The notes beneath the pieces are model-generated. The model worked only from the letters and a program-made list of their open reading frames with translations. It had not been told where the DNA came from and did not search any database. Shown here in pieces: positions 41,007 to 49,755 of a stretch of DNA of 64,000 bases (the stretch's first letter is position 1; each line of letters opens with the position of its first letter). Position numbers and translations under genes: made by a program. This DNA is from CAVYTF01 sp963771435 (GTDB lineage: Bacteria > Bacteroidota > Bacteroidia > Chitinophagales > Chitinophagaceae): positions 1 to 64,000 of the forward strand of contig CAVYTF010000010.1 in assembly GCA_963771435.1 (NCBI GenBank), read 5' to 3'.

Positions 41007-42239
41007 ATGAAAAAATTTTATGCTGTCTTAGCGTTCACCCTGCTTGCTTTTTCTGCTGCCTTTTCTCAAACAACTATTACTTATCCCGGAAATGGAGAAA
41101 CGGGGTTTGGTGACCAAATTGGAACCGGTAACCTGGTAGTCAATTATGATGGTACCAATCTTAATTTTACGCTTCACGGAGGAGGAGGAACCTTTAACAA
41201 TGCTCTTGTAATTTATATTGATAATGCACAAGGCGGCGGCTTTGACAGCACCGGCTTATTTAATGATGTTAGCTCGGGATTAGCAGTAGCTATATCCGGA
41301 TATACTGCTACAGGCGATGGTGGTGGCCCAGGCCGTGCAAATCTTACTTTTCCTTCAGGTTTTACTCCACAATATGCTTTAGCTTTTGGTGTTGAAGCTG
41401 ACGGATTTACACCACCTGCCGAATTAGTTGGGTTGGTTAATAATGGAACTTTTAATGTTATTTCAACACCCGCTCTTACTACAACCGGGACAGATACATT
41501 TAGCGTATCTATAACCCCTGCACAACTTGGCCTTACCGGATCCTCATTTGGTTTCAATTTTATAGGAACATTGATAAGCAATACAGGCTATCGTGCAAAT
41601 GAAGCATTTGGCATTAATTTCCCGACCGGTTATGGAAATATTGCGTGGGGAGAATATGCAGACACAAGCGCTCCTTTGCTTTTTGCGACAGGTTCTTTTG
41701 CTGTAAGTTTTGGTGCATTTAACGGCGTTTTAAAAGGCGAGTCAACAGACCTGTCCTGGAGCACAAAAAATGAAGTAAATACTAAAGAATTCAATGTGCA
41801 GAAAAGTACTGACGGGGTTAAGTGGAATACTATAGGTACTGTAAACTCAAAAAACAGTGCAAACGGTGCTGAATATGGCTTTGTTGATAATAACGTGAAA
41901 GCCAGCAAAAACTTTTATCGTTTGCAGGTAGTTAATGATGATGGGACGTTTACTTATACTTCTGTTATCATCATCAATAAAAATGGCGGCCATTCAGTAA
42001 TTATATTAGGCAATCCAGTGACAAACACAATCAATCTTAATATTTCTGATGAGGGAGCTGAAAATTATCAATTAAGCTTATTCTCTTCAGATGGTAAATT
42101 AATTGCTACTCAGCCTTTTAATCAAACTGGTGGTACGAGCAGGGTGGCTATGAATGTGCCCTCGGGTGCAACAGGCGTTTTGGTGCTAAAGGTTACTAAC
42201 GGGACGAATACAGATGTATTTCGTGTTATGGCGCAGTAA
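41007..42239 (+). CDS. T9SS-secreted protein, intact paralogue
   Basis: This 410-residue protein starts at ATG 41007 (MKKFYAVLAFTLLAFSAAFS-Q). An upstream in-frame start at 40839 lies inside the previous gene and is not used. The N-terminal half is a beta-rich domain (GNGETGFGDQIGTGNLVVNY, then GGGFDSTGLFNDVSSGLAVA). The C-terminal half is a T9SS type A region (STDLSWSTKNEVNTKEFNV, then INLNISDEGAENYQL). It is very similar throughout to the 39645 gene, so the pair arose by tandem duplication. Ligand or activity unknown. Confidence 0.85.
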   Translation: MKKFYAVLAFTLLAFSAAFSQTTITYPGNGETGFGDQIGTGNLVVNYDGTNLNFTLHGGGGTFNNALVIYIDNAQGGGFDSTGLFNDVSSGLAVAISGYTATGDGGGPGRANLTFPSGFTPQYALAFGVEADGFTPPAELVGLVNNGTFNVISTPALTTTGTDTFSVSITPAQLGLTGSSFGFNFIGTLISNTGYRANEAFGINFPTGYGNIAWGEYADTSAPLLFATGSFAVSFGAFNGVLKGESTDLSWSTKNEVNTKEFNVQKSTDGVKWNTIGTVNSKNSANGAEYGFVDNNVKASKNFYRLQVVNDDGTFTYTSVIIINKNGGHSVIILGNPVTNTINLNISDEGAENYQLSLFSSDGKLIATQPFNQTGGTSRVAMNVPSGATGVLVLKVTNGTNTDVFRVMAQ

Positions 42240-42273
42240 TACCCATTAGATGTTATTGAATTCCTCAATAAAC

Positions 42274-42307
42274 AAAAACGCTTCTCAAAATCCCGGGAAG
42301 CGTTTTT
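42274..42307 (+). terminator. Intrinsic terminator after the T9SS pair
   Basis: AAAAACGCTTC (42274-42284) pairs with GAAGCGTTTTT (42297-42307), an 11-bp stem ending in T residues, 35 bases after the stop at 42239. Confidence 0.82.
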
Positions 42308-42511
42308 GATTTGGAGAAAATAATTCTACATTTTACATTCCTAAATTTTCTTACTTACCCGATCAAAAAATGAACGAAATGGTGGACGGTATAAATTTTT
42401 TAAGCCATTGTAGGTGTATTATCAGGAAATACTTTTATCTTACAACCAATAAAAAAATGAAAGCACGGTTTTTTTTCGCATTTTTGCAATAAGCATTTAT
42501 AAACTATTTGC

Positions 42512-43270
42512 ATGAAGCACAAGCTCTACCAACAACTTACAGAGAGAAAAAGAGCCGGACGAAAATCATTCGCAGTGCTTATTGACCCTGATAAAGCACA
42601 CGATGTATCAATAGAAGCTCTAGTAGCACTGGCCGTTGAGGCAAAAGTGGATTACTTTTTAGTAGGTGGCAGCCTTGTTATTTCCAGCTACCTTGATCAA
42701 TGTATTAAACAGATAAAATCTTCCTGTGATATTCCTGTCATTTTATTCCCCGGGGCGCCTTCGCAGGTAAGCAAATATGCAGATGCGCTTTTATATCTTT
42801 CTTTAATTTCCGGGCGCAACCCTGAGCTGCTTATCGGGCAGCATGTAATAAGCGCGCCTTTTGTAAAACAAAGCGGGCTAGAGATAATGCCTACAGGCTA
42901 TATGGTGATCGATGGCGGCGCACCAACCACAGTTTCCTATATTTCCAATGCGTCGCCCATTCCGGCAGATAAAAATGAAATAGCCATGTGCACTGCAATG
43001 GCAGGGGAAATGCTTGGAATGAAGCTTATTTACATGGATGCAGGCAGCGGCGCTAAACGCCCTATAACGGAGGCAATGATTGAAAAAGTTGCACAGCATA
43101 TCGAAGCCCCGCTGATCATTGGCGGTGGCATCACCAATCCTGAAAAGGCTTACCTGAACTGCAAAGCTGGCGCAGACGTAATTGTAGTTGGAAATGCTAT
43201 CGAGAAAGACGTTTCACTTATTAAAGAAATGAGCGATGCGGTGCACCAGTTGGTAGCGGCGGATAAGTAA
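42512..43270 (+). CDS. Geranylgeranylglyceryl-phosphate synthase family protein (group II)
   Basis: This 252-residue TIM-barrel enzyme of the GGGP/heptaprenylglyceryl-phosphate synthase family makes an ether bond between sn-glycerol-1-phosphate and a polyprenyl diphosphate. Motifs seen are FAVLIDPDKA at the N-terminus, YFLVGGSL, LLYLSLISGRNPELLIG, LIYMDAGSGAKRPI and the phosphate-binding IIGGGITNPEKA with VGNAIEKD. Group II members occur in archaea and in Bacteroidota; to my knowledge a Chitinophaga enzyme has been shown to act on long prenyl chains. It stands alone, with its own terminator-flanked unit, and convergent with a two-component pair. The cellular product in bacteria of this phylum is not established. 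Confidence 0.88.
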   Translation: MKHKLYQQLTERKRAGRKSFAVLIDPDKAHDVSIEALVALAVEAKVDYFLVGGSLVISSYLDQCIKQIKSSCDIPVILFPGAPSQVSKYADALLYLSLISGRNPELLIGQHVISAPFVKQSGLEIMPTGYMVIDGGAPTTVSYISNASPIPADKNEIAMCTAMAGEMLGMKLIYMDAGSGAKRPITEAMIEKVAQHIEAPLIIGGGITNPEKAYLNCKAGADVIVVGNAIEKDVSLIKEMSDAVHQLVAADK

Positions 43271-43288
43271 GAGATGCCAGAGATATAA

Positions 43289-43358
43289 GTTGACAGATGA
43301 CAGGCTGAAATCTCAAACTGATTGCTTTTCTGTCAACTGTCATCTCCCATCTGACATC
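43289..43358. repeat. Inverted heptad-repeat cassette between convergent genes
   Basis: Two heptads on one arm (GTTGACA, GATGACA at 43289-43302) face four on the other (TGTCAAC, TGTCATC, TCCCATC, TGACATC at 43331-43358). The arms can pair as a hairpin, and the element lies exactly between two convergent genes, so it may serve as a bidirectional terminator. Confidence 0.7.
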
Positions 43359-43364
43359 TTTCTC

Positions 43365-44099
43365 TTACAAGCTCATCATCTCCTTGAACTTTACTGTTTG
43401 CCTGCGGCTCACTTCTATTTTTTCTCCACCTTTCAAATCAACCAATAACCCCCCATTAAAATAAGGTTCTATTTTTTCGATCCAGCGCAGGTTGATAATG
43501 TGCTTGCGGTTTGCGCGGAAGAAAAGACGCTCATCCAGCCTTTCTTCCAAAGCGTTCAGCGATTTTAAGATAAGCGGCTTATTGGTGCCGAAGAAAACCT
43601 TTGCATAATTACCCACGCTTTCAAAAAGGCGTATCTCGCCAAGCTTTACAAACCAGCAACGCTCGCCATCTTTTACAAAAACCTGGTCGGTATCATTTAA
43701 AGGCCCACGGTTAAGTGCGCCATTCAATCCTGCAATTTCTTTACTTATTTCATATTGAACTTTTTGCACAGCATCTGCTAAACGCTTTGGCTCTATAGGT
43801 TTCAGGAGGTAATCAAGCGCGTTCACCTCAAATGCTTTAAGCGCATATTCGTCATAAGCCGTTGTGAAAACAACACGCGGCGCTTTCTCCAGTTCTGCCA
43901 GAAGGTCAAAGCCGGTTTTGCCGGGCATTTGAATGTCAAGAAAAATAAGGTCGGGGTTTTGCAGTTCGACCTTCTCGATCCCTTCCTGCACGTTTGCTGC
44001 TTCGTCCAAGACAATGATGTCAGGAAATTCCTGCAACATTTTCTTCAACTCATTTCTTGCAAGCCTTTCGTCGTCTATTATTATTGCTTTGATCGGCAT
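43365..44099 (-). CDS. LytTR-family response regulator
   Basis: This 244-residue response regulator has a receiver domain (1-120) with acidic pocket DDE at 9-11, phosphoacceptor D55 (LIFLDIQMPG), the T/K switch in VVFTTAYDEYAL and LKPIEPKRL. The C-terminal LytTR DNA-binding domain (about 140-244) has FVKDGERCWFVKLGEI and FFRANRKHIINL. It is encoded 77 bases downstream of its probable histidine kinase (44177-45238) on the same strand, a normal Bacteroidota pairing. The signal and targets are unknown; nothing in the neighbourhood is an obvious target. Confidence 0.92.
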   Translation of the reverse strand: MPIKAIIIDDERLARNELKKMLQEFPDIIVLDEAANVQEGIEKVELQNPDLIFLDIQMPGKTGFDLLAELEKAPRVVFTTAYDEYALKAFEVNALDYLLKPIEPKRLADAVQKVQYEISKEIAGLNGALNRGPLNDTDQVFVKDGERCWFVKLGEIRLFESVGNYAKVFFGTNKPLILKSLNALEERLDERLFFRANRKHIINLRWIEKIEPYFNGGLLVDLKGGEKIEVSRRQTVKFKEMMSL

Positions 44100-44176
44100 A
44101 TAAATTCAGTTTGTAGTTTGTTGTTTATAGTTTGTAATTGGAGCATCCAAGGTTTCTTCTGTAAACCTATTGGCTC

Positions 44177-45238
44177 TCAACTTATTTTTGAGACCGGCAA
44201 GATCACTTTTGCTTCTACCAGATTATCCCCAACATCTTTTATTTCAAAATTCGCATTGCCGCCAAACAATAGTTTCAGCCTGTTGTGCGTGCTTGCAATG
44301 CCAAAACCTTCTGCATTGGCGTTGCCGTTCAGGTGGCCGGAATTCTGAACCACCAACTCATGGTGATCGTCCACAAAATCAGAAATTATTTTTATCAGGC
44401 CGCCGTCCACTTCCCGGCTGATGCCGTGCTTGATGGCATTCTCCACCAGCGTTTGCAACATCATTGGCGGCACGGGCTGGTCAAGCGTATCGTCGTCAAT
44501 ATCATACTCCACCCGCAGCCTGTCCTCAAAGCGGATATGCTCCAGCGCCAAATAATCTTTCACGATGTCCAGTTCCTTTTCCAGCGGCGTTGTTTCCAGC
44601 GTTTCGGAAGACATGCTGCTGCGCAGGATATTGCTCAGCTCCGTTATCGCTGTGCGCGCCCTCTCCGGGTTTTCGTCCACCAGTGCGCGGATGCTGTTCA
44701 ACGCGTTAAAAATAAAATGCGGGTTAATGTGCGCCTTGATCGTTTTCAGTTGCAGATCTTTCACAACGCTTTCCAGACGCGCTTTGTCCAGTTGGTCGTT
44801 CCTGCTTTTGATGATGTAGTGGTAAGTGAAATAAATAAAATTCCACAGCAGTAAGAACAACAGGCTGCCAAATAATTCCTGCACCACCTGCTTCCAGAAG
44901 GGGTAGGATTTCATCGGCTCCATGTTGATGTTGAAGTAATTGGTGAGTGAAATATCAATTGTTGTAAAAACAATGGCAAACAATAATGTGGTAATAATGA
45001 GTGACCTGATCTGGCTGGGCATGGGTAACTCAAAAAAACGGAAAGACTTGATAAGCCAGCGCATCAGGTGCGTAAAGATCACGCCCTCGATAAGATACAT
45101 GAATAGATTCTCGTAGAAATAAGGCTCCTGCTTGGTGCGAATGGTATAGTAAAAAAAGATGTGGATCAGCCCCAGCATTCCCCATCCTGCAAACTGGCAG
45201 ATCCAGTACCTTGATATTTTAGTTTTCATAAACGGCAA
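44177..45238 (-). CDS. LytS/YehU-type sensor histidine kinase
   Basis: This 353-residue membrane kinase has an N-terminal part (1-145) with four predicted transmembrane helices (about 11-31, 43-60, 78-98, 120-141) and no large periplasmic domain. A short coiled coil leads to the His_kinase domain with phosphoacceptor His170 in HINPHFIFNALNS. The ATPase domain has N-box MLQTLVENAIKHGI and the G-box GFGIASTHNRLKLLFG. A second ATG three codons in (45229) is equally likely as start. It pairs with the LytTR regulator at 43365. The ligand is unknown. Confidence 0.92.
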   Translation of the reverse strand: MPFMKTKISRYWICQFAGWGMLGLIHIFFYYTIRTKQEPYFYENLFMYLIEGVIFTHLMRWLIKSFRFFELPMPSQIRSLIITTLLFAIVFTTIDISLTNYFNINMEPMKSYPFWKQVVQELFGSLLFLLLWNFIYFTYHYIIKSRNDQLDKARLESVVKDLQLKTIKAHINPHFIFNALNSIRALVDENPERARTAITELSNILRSSMSSETLETTPLEKELDIVKDYLALEHIRFEDRLRVEYDIDDDTLDQPVPPMMLQTLVENAIKHGISREVDGGLIKIISDFVDDHHELVVQNSGHLNGNANAEGFGIASTHNRLKLLFGGNANFEIKDVGDNLVEAKVILPVSKIS

Positions 45239-45461
45239 AAATAAACATTAGCAGGGCGAGGCGCAATGGCGTTTTTGATTAAAGGTAAATGCGGGTTGCT
45301 GGTTGGTTTATATATGGTTTGGGAGTATTCCCCAGTAACAATAACTGCTTGCTCTATAGCGAAAATATAACTGCGTTAGCGCATGGCATTATCCCACATA
45401 GAAAGGAATCATTAACTACAACTCTCCATATTCTATTTACTAATGCATACTGTTTTAAATT

Positions 45462-45692
45462 TTGTTAGTATTTAAATAAGGACGTCTTTATTTAAAATTA
45501 ATACGTCTTAATAATTATTTTAGACGCACTTATATTATATAATATCGTCTTTATTTTATATTAAGACGTATAATATTTATATAATCCTGTACTTATTTAA
45601 TATTAAGACGTATTAATATTAAATTATCTCGTCTTTATTTAAAATAAGAATGTCTTTATTTAAAATAAGAATGTCTTTATTTTTATGATAAT
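45462..45692. repeat. 21-bp tandem repeat array, 10-11 units
   Basis: Units begin at 45483, 45504, 45525, 45546, 45567, 45588, 45609, 45630, 45651 and 45672, always 21 bases apart, with consensus CGTCTTTATTTAAAATAAGA and one more base. A degenerate eleventh unit precedes at 45462. Units 8 and 9 are nearly identical; others are diverged but hold the register. The centre of each unit is an imperfect palindrome, and the whole block is extremely AT-rich. It lies in the 567-bp gap between the divergent kinase and orphan genes (45239-45805); 45239-45461 and 45693-45805 show nothing recognised. Confidence 0.85.
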
Positions 45693-45805
45693 GACTGAAG
45701 TGATATATTTGCGGTGTTAAAAATCGTCCGGAACTGCTTTTATTTTAATACGAAGCAGGTATATTGGATCGATCTCTTGTTCATTTATTAAAAAATAGAA
45801 CGATT

Positions 45806-46468
45806 ATGTCAAAACCAACCATTTTCCCAACAGGGGACACAGATCTCAGCGGCTACGTTGACCGGGTAATTCCTTACGTATTGGCGAACTCCGTAAGGCT
45901 TAACCTTTCGGCGGATAACAACACACTTATCACCGATTTAAAAACCGCGTGGGACGAAAACTGGAAACTGTTTATTGACATAACAAAGCGCACCTCCGTG
46001 GTCACCCGTACGAAAACATCACTTCGCGGCCAGTTGGAAAAGGCGCTTCGCGGGGTATATAATGATATACCCAAAACAGCACTCACAATAGACGACCGGA
46101 ACGAGCTGAACCTGAAAGCGAGAGCGCCGCGTGGCAGCCGCACCCCGTGCATGAAAAAGCCCCCGACCATCACCTTGCAAAGCACGCAGCACCTGCAACA
46201 CCGCCTGCGCTTTAAAAACCCTGAAACGCCCGAGAGCAACGCGGTGCCGCGCGGCCAACGCATCGTGCTGGAATATTTTGTGGGGCCGGCCAACCTGCAG
46301 GAAAAGGCCATTGTGTTTATGAAAACGAAGAACGTGTCGCGCTTTATGGTTTACATCCGTTTCACAGACGCTGACGTGGCGCAAACCTGTTACTACCATT
46401 GCTGCTACGAGAACACGCACGGCGAACGCAGCGCCTGGAGTATGGTGATCAATGGAGTGGTGGCATGA
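45806..46468 (+). CDS. Uncharacterised protein with C-terminal Fn3-like strand
   Basis: This protein is about 220 residues from ATG 45806 (MSKPTIFPTGDTDLSGYVD); the frame extends back to 45764 without support. There is no signal peptide. The N-terminal half is helical (about 25-100, RTKTSLRGQLEKALRGVYND). The C-terminal half is beta-rich and ends with CYYHCCYENTHGERSAWSMV, which resembles the last strands of an Fn3-type domain. I have seen similar hypothetical proteins in Bacteroidota but know no function. It is richer in GC than the upstream AT-rich array, which directly precedes it and may control it. Confidence 0.75.
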   Translation: MSKPTIFPTGDTDLSGYVDRVIPYVLANSVRLNLSADNNTLITDLKTAWDENWKLFIDITKRTSVVTRTKTSLRGQLEKALRGVYNDIPKTALTIDDRNELNLKARAPRGSRTPCMKKPPTITLQSTQHLQHRLRFKNPETPESNAVPRGQRIVLEYFVGPANLQEKAIVFMKTKNVSRFMVYIRFTDADVAQTCYYHCCYENTHGERSAWSMVINGVVA

Positions 46469-46511
46469 GGAGGTTGATTATTTTACACTATTCCGCAAAT
46501 TTGAAAAGCAG

Positions 46512-46805
46512 CTATTTTGTTCGCTTCTTCGCGGGATCCTGTTTCGCCATAAATACGCTGTAGATAACGATTGTTTCGTCAAATAATTCGTAAACAACTG
46601 TGTAAGGGAAATGTTTGATCTTTCCTTCGCGAACTGGCTTTTCGTAATAAGAATATGTATGCGGGTTACGGAGAAGTGTTTTGTAAAACTGATCGAGCTC
46701 ATCTAAAAAATCAAAACCCAGGCTTTCTTTTTGTGTTTCATACCAATCAAAAGCCTCGATGATCTCAATGGCTGCCAACCGGAGAACCTCTATTTTATAA
46801 GCCAT
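46512..46805 (-). CDS. ParE/RelE-type toxin
   Basis: This 97-residue protein of the ParE/RelE superfamily is probably the toxin of a type II pair. It begins MAYKIEVLRLAAIEIIEAFD, with AFDWYETQKESLGFDFLDEL typical of ParE-like helical hairpins, and the beta strands GKIKHFPYTVVYELFDETIV with the conserved HFPYxVxY pattern. It overlaps the upstream antitoxin gene by 11 bases. Whether it targets gyrase (ParE) or mRNA (RelE) cannot be told; the sequence is nearer to ParE. Confidence 0.87.
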   Translation of the reverse strand: MAYKIEVLRLAAIEIIEAFDWYETQKESLGFDFLDELDQFYKTLLRNPHTYSYYEKPVREGKIKHFPYTVVYELFDETIVIYSVFMAKQDPAKKRTK

Positions 46806-47031
46806 TGCGCTTTTGTTTATCCGCAGCCATTTCTTTCACCTCCTCCCAGGTATAGGAGCTGCCTTCTGCGCGCAGGTATTTTGCGCGTTCTTCTTTCACT
46901 AGGTTGCGGCGCAATGAATCATTATCCGCATCTATTTCATTTTCAAAAAGTGTATAAATAGCTTCCGCCTTCTTATCTTCCATGTTGTCGATAAAATGGT
47001 GAAGCTTTTCTCTGATACCTGTTGTTGACAT
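46795..47031 (-). CDS. Antitoxin partner of the ParE/RelE toxin
   Basis: This 78-residue protein is mostly helical and acidic in the middle (DNMEDKKAEAIYTLFENEID), ending EGSSYTWEEVKEMAADKQK. The last stretch, with YTWEEVK, is characteristic of a Bacteroidota addiction-module antitoxin group that pairs with ParE/RelE toxins. The overlap with the toxin gene and order (antitoxin first) support the pairing. No DNA-binding motif was seen. Confidence 0.8.
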   Translation of the reverse strand: MSTTGIREKLHHFIDNMEDKKAEAIYTLFENEIDADNDSLRRNLVKEERAKYLRAEGSSYTWEEVKEMAADKQKRNGL

Positions 47032-47121
47032 AGATAAGTACTTTAAACAAATTTAATCATTTTGGAATTGATCCTGATCATAAATTACCATCGTTGAAAC
47101 CTCCTCTTTTTTAAAGCAAGC

Positions 47122-49605
47122 CTAAAAATCCAGCTTAAAGCTGCCGAAAATGCCAAAGTTTCGCGCGGTGGCCGCTGGCAGGGATTGCGGGGCTACACGC
47201 CATACAAAGTCCACTCGAAAAAACTTGAGAATATTGTCTATGCCGGTGCCCACTTCCATATACCAGTTGCCGTTGAGGGATTGATAAGGATAATTGCCCA
47301 CGAAGTTCAGTTGCTTATTGGCGTCGCTCAGGTCTCCGATGATGCCTTTGGCGGTCCAGAACTGGCGGAATTTTAATTTTCTGGTGAAATGGCTTATCCT
47401 GAAAAGGCCGCTGCCAATGTCGTGCTCAATGTTGAAACCAGCGTAACGGTCGGCGAGGTAAGCGTATTTGTTGATCAGGCTAAAAGAAAACTGGTTATAA
47501 TAATAAACCTCGCTGCCGGGTGGTATTTCCAGGAACGGGAAAGGCACGGTTCCAAAGATCTTGCCTGCAAAAAAGTTATAATAAAGGCTGCCGAAGGGCG
47601 AAATATTTCTTTGGTCAGAAATGGTCAGGTCCAATTTGCTGTAGTCATAGCTGCTGCGCAAAACGCCCGGCCATCCCTTGGTGTAGGTGAGCTCAACAAT
47701 AGGGTAATCGCTGCCGAGGCTGGTGCGCGTGAAATTTTGTTCCAGCGTTCGTTCGTTGTAAGCATAACGGATGCCCGCAATGGTTTCAAAACTGGTGAGC
47801 GGATCGCCAACTGTGTTCACAAAATACTGCTTATCCGGCAGGTTTTCCAAGGGGGTATATTGCAGGCTCTCCGCCGCCAACCGAAAAGCAAAGCCTTTGT
47901 TTGTTTCCTGGTAATATTCTGCTTTTTTATACTCGATCTGGTCGAATTTATAAGGAATATTCGCTCGCCGGAACAAGGTGGCAAAGAGGTTGCCCCCGCT
48001 GATGGCGTCATAATATTGCTGTCCGAAATCAAGGTCGTTTTTGTAACTGAGCGAAAGATAAGACCATAGTTCATGGCTGAACTGGTAACGTGCCTCGGCT
48101 TTCTCCTTGAATTTTCCGTCCTTAAAGCCATAAGCGCCATAGCCGTCAAAGTGCCAGTGTTTGTCAAAATCGGTGTTGGAGGAAAGGTCAAAACGCACTC
48201 GGGTGCCTTCCCAATTATCACCGCTAAGCCAGTAATAATAAGGCCCAATGGTGTAATTGCCATAGTCTTTAGTGCCCGTGCCGATAAAGGTTATTGCACT
48301 GCGGTAATGAACGTAGGTTTTGTTTTTCTCCAACGTATCAAGCACCTTGTAGACCGTTTGCTCGTCTTTGTTTAAAGATTCATGGCGGTTATGGAGCCAA
48401 AAGGAATCGGGAAGGTTATCCACGCCGGGTGGCAGAATGATATCCTGGGGCTTTTTGCTCTTGTCAAGTTCAGCCAAAATGGAAGAATCATTCAGTACTA
48501 CATGTTGGTAAGTGGCGGTCTTGCGTGCTTTGAAAGCGATATGTTTTTTGCCGACGGGCGCTATGTCAGCCACAAATTTATCTTTATACAGGAACCATAT
48601 AGAGTCATCTATCAGTTTAAATTCTTGTATAACGGTCAGTCCTGTAACGAAATTCAGATTGGCGTCAATGTTAGGCCGCATGGTAATTTTCTGCACCGCA
48701 AAGCTGGTATCGTTCACCCAACAATCGCCGTCAAAAGTATTCTCGCCTTTTCTCTTGGCAGTAAAACGCATATGCACAAGGCGTTTTTTGTTCAGGTATT
48801 GAGTGTCCAAAAGCTTAAAATTGTAGTAATTATCAGCATTGGTATTGAAAGGGCTTACAAAGTTTTTATCAAATACGGGAATATAATTAGCGTATATATT
48901 CACGTTCTGATAAGTGCCGCCAAGCTGTTTCATCAGGCTTTCATTGTCAATGCCGTTTGTTTTGGTGGCTTTAATTACTTCACGTGTTCGGAAAGGGCTA
49001 TTTTGCCAGTAATAATCGGACAATGTTTCTGTAAGAAACACAGGAAGAAAAGGTTTATCCTCAGTGGTAGAATCAATATAATTAAAAACAAAGTCAAAAG
49101 GTTTGGTGATAATGTTTTTGCTCAGCTTTGAAGTATTAATGTTGTCAATATCTAACTCCAGCTTATTGTAGATCTCGTAGGAGAAATTATTCCAGCGGGT
49201 TTTGTCATGAATGGGCTTAAAATGCATAATACGGTGCCAAAACCACAAGGCGCGGTTATATTTTGATTTAAGCACTACTTCCGTTTGCGGTGGAAGTACC
49301 TCAATTTTTATGGTGACAAAGGATGAGTCCTTAAAGTAAGATAGAGGTATATAAGCTTTTTTATAACCTATATTATCTATCACCAGTGTATCATTTACAG
49401 ACCAGTTACCAAAAGCGAGAGAAAATCTCCCTGCCGAGTCTGTCAGAGTTCCCCTGCCGCTTATCTTAAAAATTGCTGATGCATAGGGTATTGGTTCGTC
49501 ACTTTGTTTGTCTTCTACTATTCCCTGAATTGATCTTATTTGTGCATTTAAAATGACTCCTGCTGATAAAAAAATCAATGTAAATACTCCTCTTATTTTG
49601 GTCAT
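47122..49605 (-). CDS. DUF5686/CarboxypepD-regulatory outer-membrane protein
   Basis: This 827-residue protein has a signal peptide (MTKIRGVFTLIFLSAGVILNA-Q), a carboxypeptidase-D regulatory domain (about 25-110, IQGIVEDKQSDEPIPYASA), and a long C-terminal DUF5686 region. The second half (about 430-827) has alternating aromatic-rich strands (for example DFGQQYYDAISGGNLFATLF) and a C-terminal Phe, as in outer-membrane beta-barrels. Family members are common in Bacteroidota; the role is unknown. It is divergent from the carB-like gene, with 150 bases between. Confidence 0.85.
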   Translation of the reverse strand: MTKIRGVFTLIFLSAGVILNAQIRSIQGIVEDKQSDEPIPYASAIFKISGRGTLTDSAGRFSLAFGNWSVNDTLVIDNIGYKKAYIPLSYFKDSSFVTIKIEVLPPQTEVVLKSKYNRALWFWHRIMHFKPIHDKTRWNNFSYEIYNKLELDIDNINTSKLSKNIITKPFDFVFNYIDSTTEDKPFLPVFLTETLSDYYWQNSPFRTREVIKATKTNGIDNESLMKQLGGTYQNVNIYANYIPVFDKNFVSPFNTNADNYYNFKLLDTQYLNKKRLVHMRFTAKRKGENTFDGDCWVNDTSFAVQKITMRPNIDANLNFVTGLTVIQEFKLIDDSIWFLYKDKFVADIAPVGKKHIAFKARKTATYQHVVLNDSSILAELDKSKKPQDIILPPGVDNLPDSFWLHNRHESLNKDEQTVYKVLDTLEKNKTYVHYRSAITFIGTGTKDYGNYTIGPYYYWLSGDNWEGTRVRFDLSSNTDFDKHWHFDGYGAYGFKDGKFKEKAEARYQFSHELWSYLSLSYKNDLDFGQQYYDAISGGNLFATLFRRANIPYKFDQIEYKKAEYYQETNKGFAFRLAAESLQYTPLENLPDKQYFVNTVGDPLTSFETIAGIRYAYNERTLEQNFTRTSLGSDYPIVELTYTKGWPGVLRSSYDYSKLDLTISDQRNISPFGSLYYNFFAGKIFGTVPFPFLEIPPGSEVYYYNQFSFSLINKYAYLADRYAGFNIEHDIGSGLFRISHFTRKLKFRQFWTAKGIIGDLSDANKQLNFVGNYPYQSLNGNWYMEVGTGIDNILKFFRVDFVWRVAPQSLPAATARNFGIFGSFKLDF

Positions 49606-49755
49606 TGGTCGTAAAATTACTTCCTGAAAAATTACCGCTTGGTTTTCACTGGCAATTTTAACGTTATCGAAAGCATTGACTGTTATAAGTTAAGATAGTT
49701 TAGTTTTTGCTAAAACAATATCATCATCTTACATTCGCAAAATTACTGCACGAAA

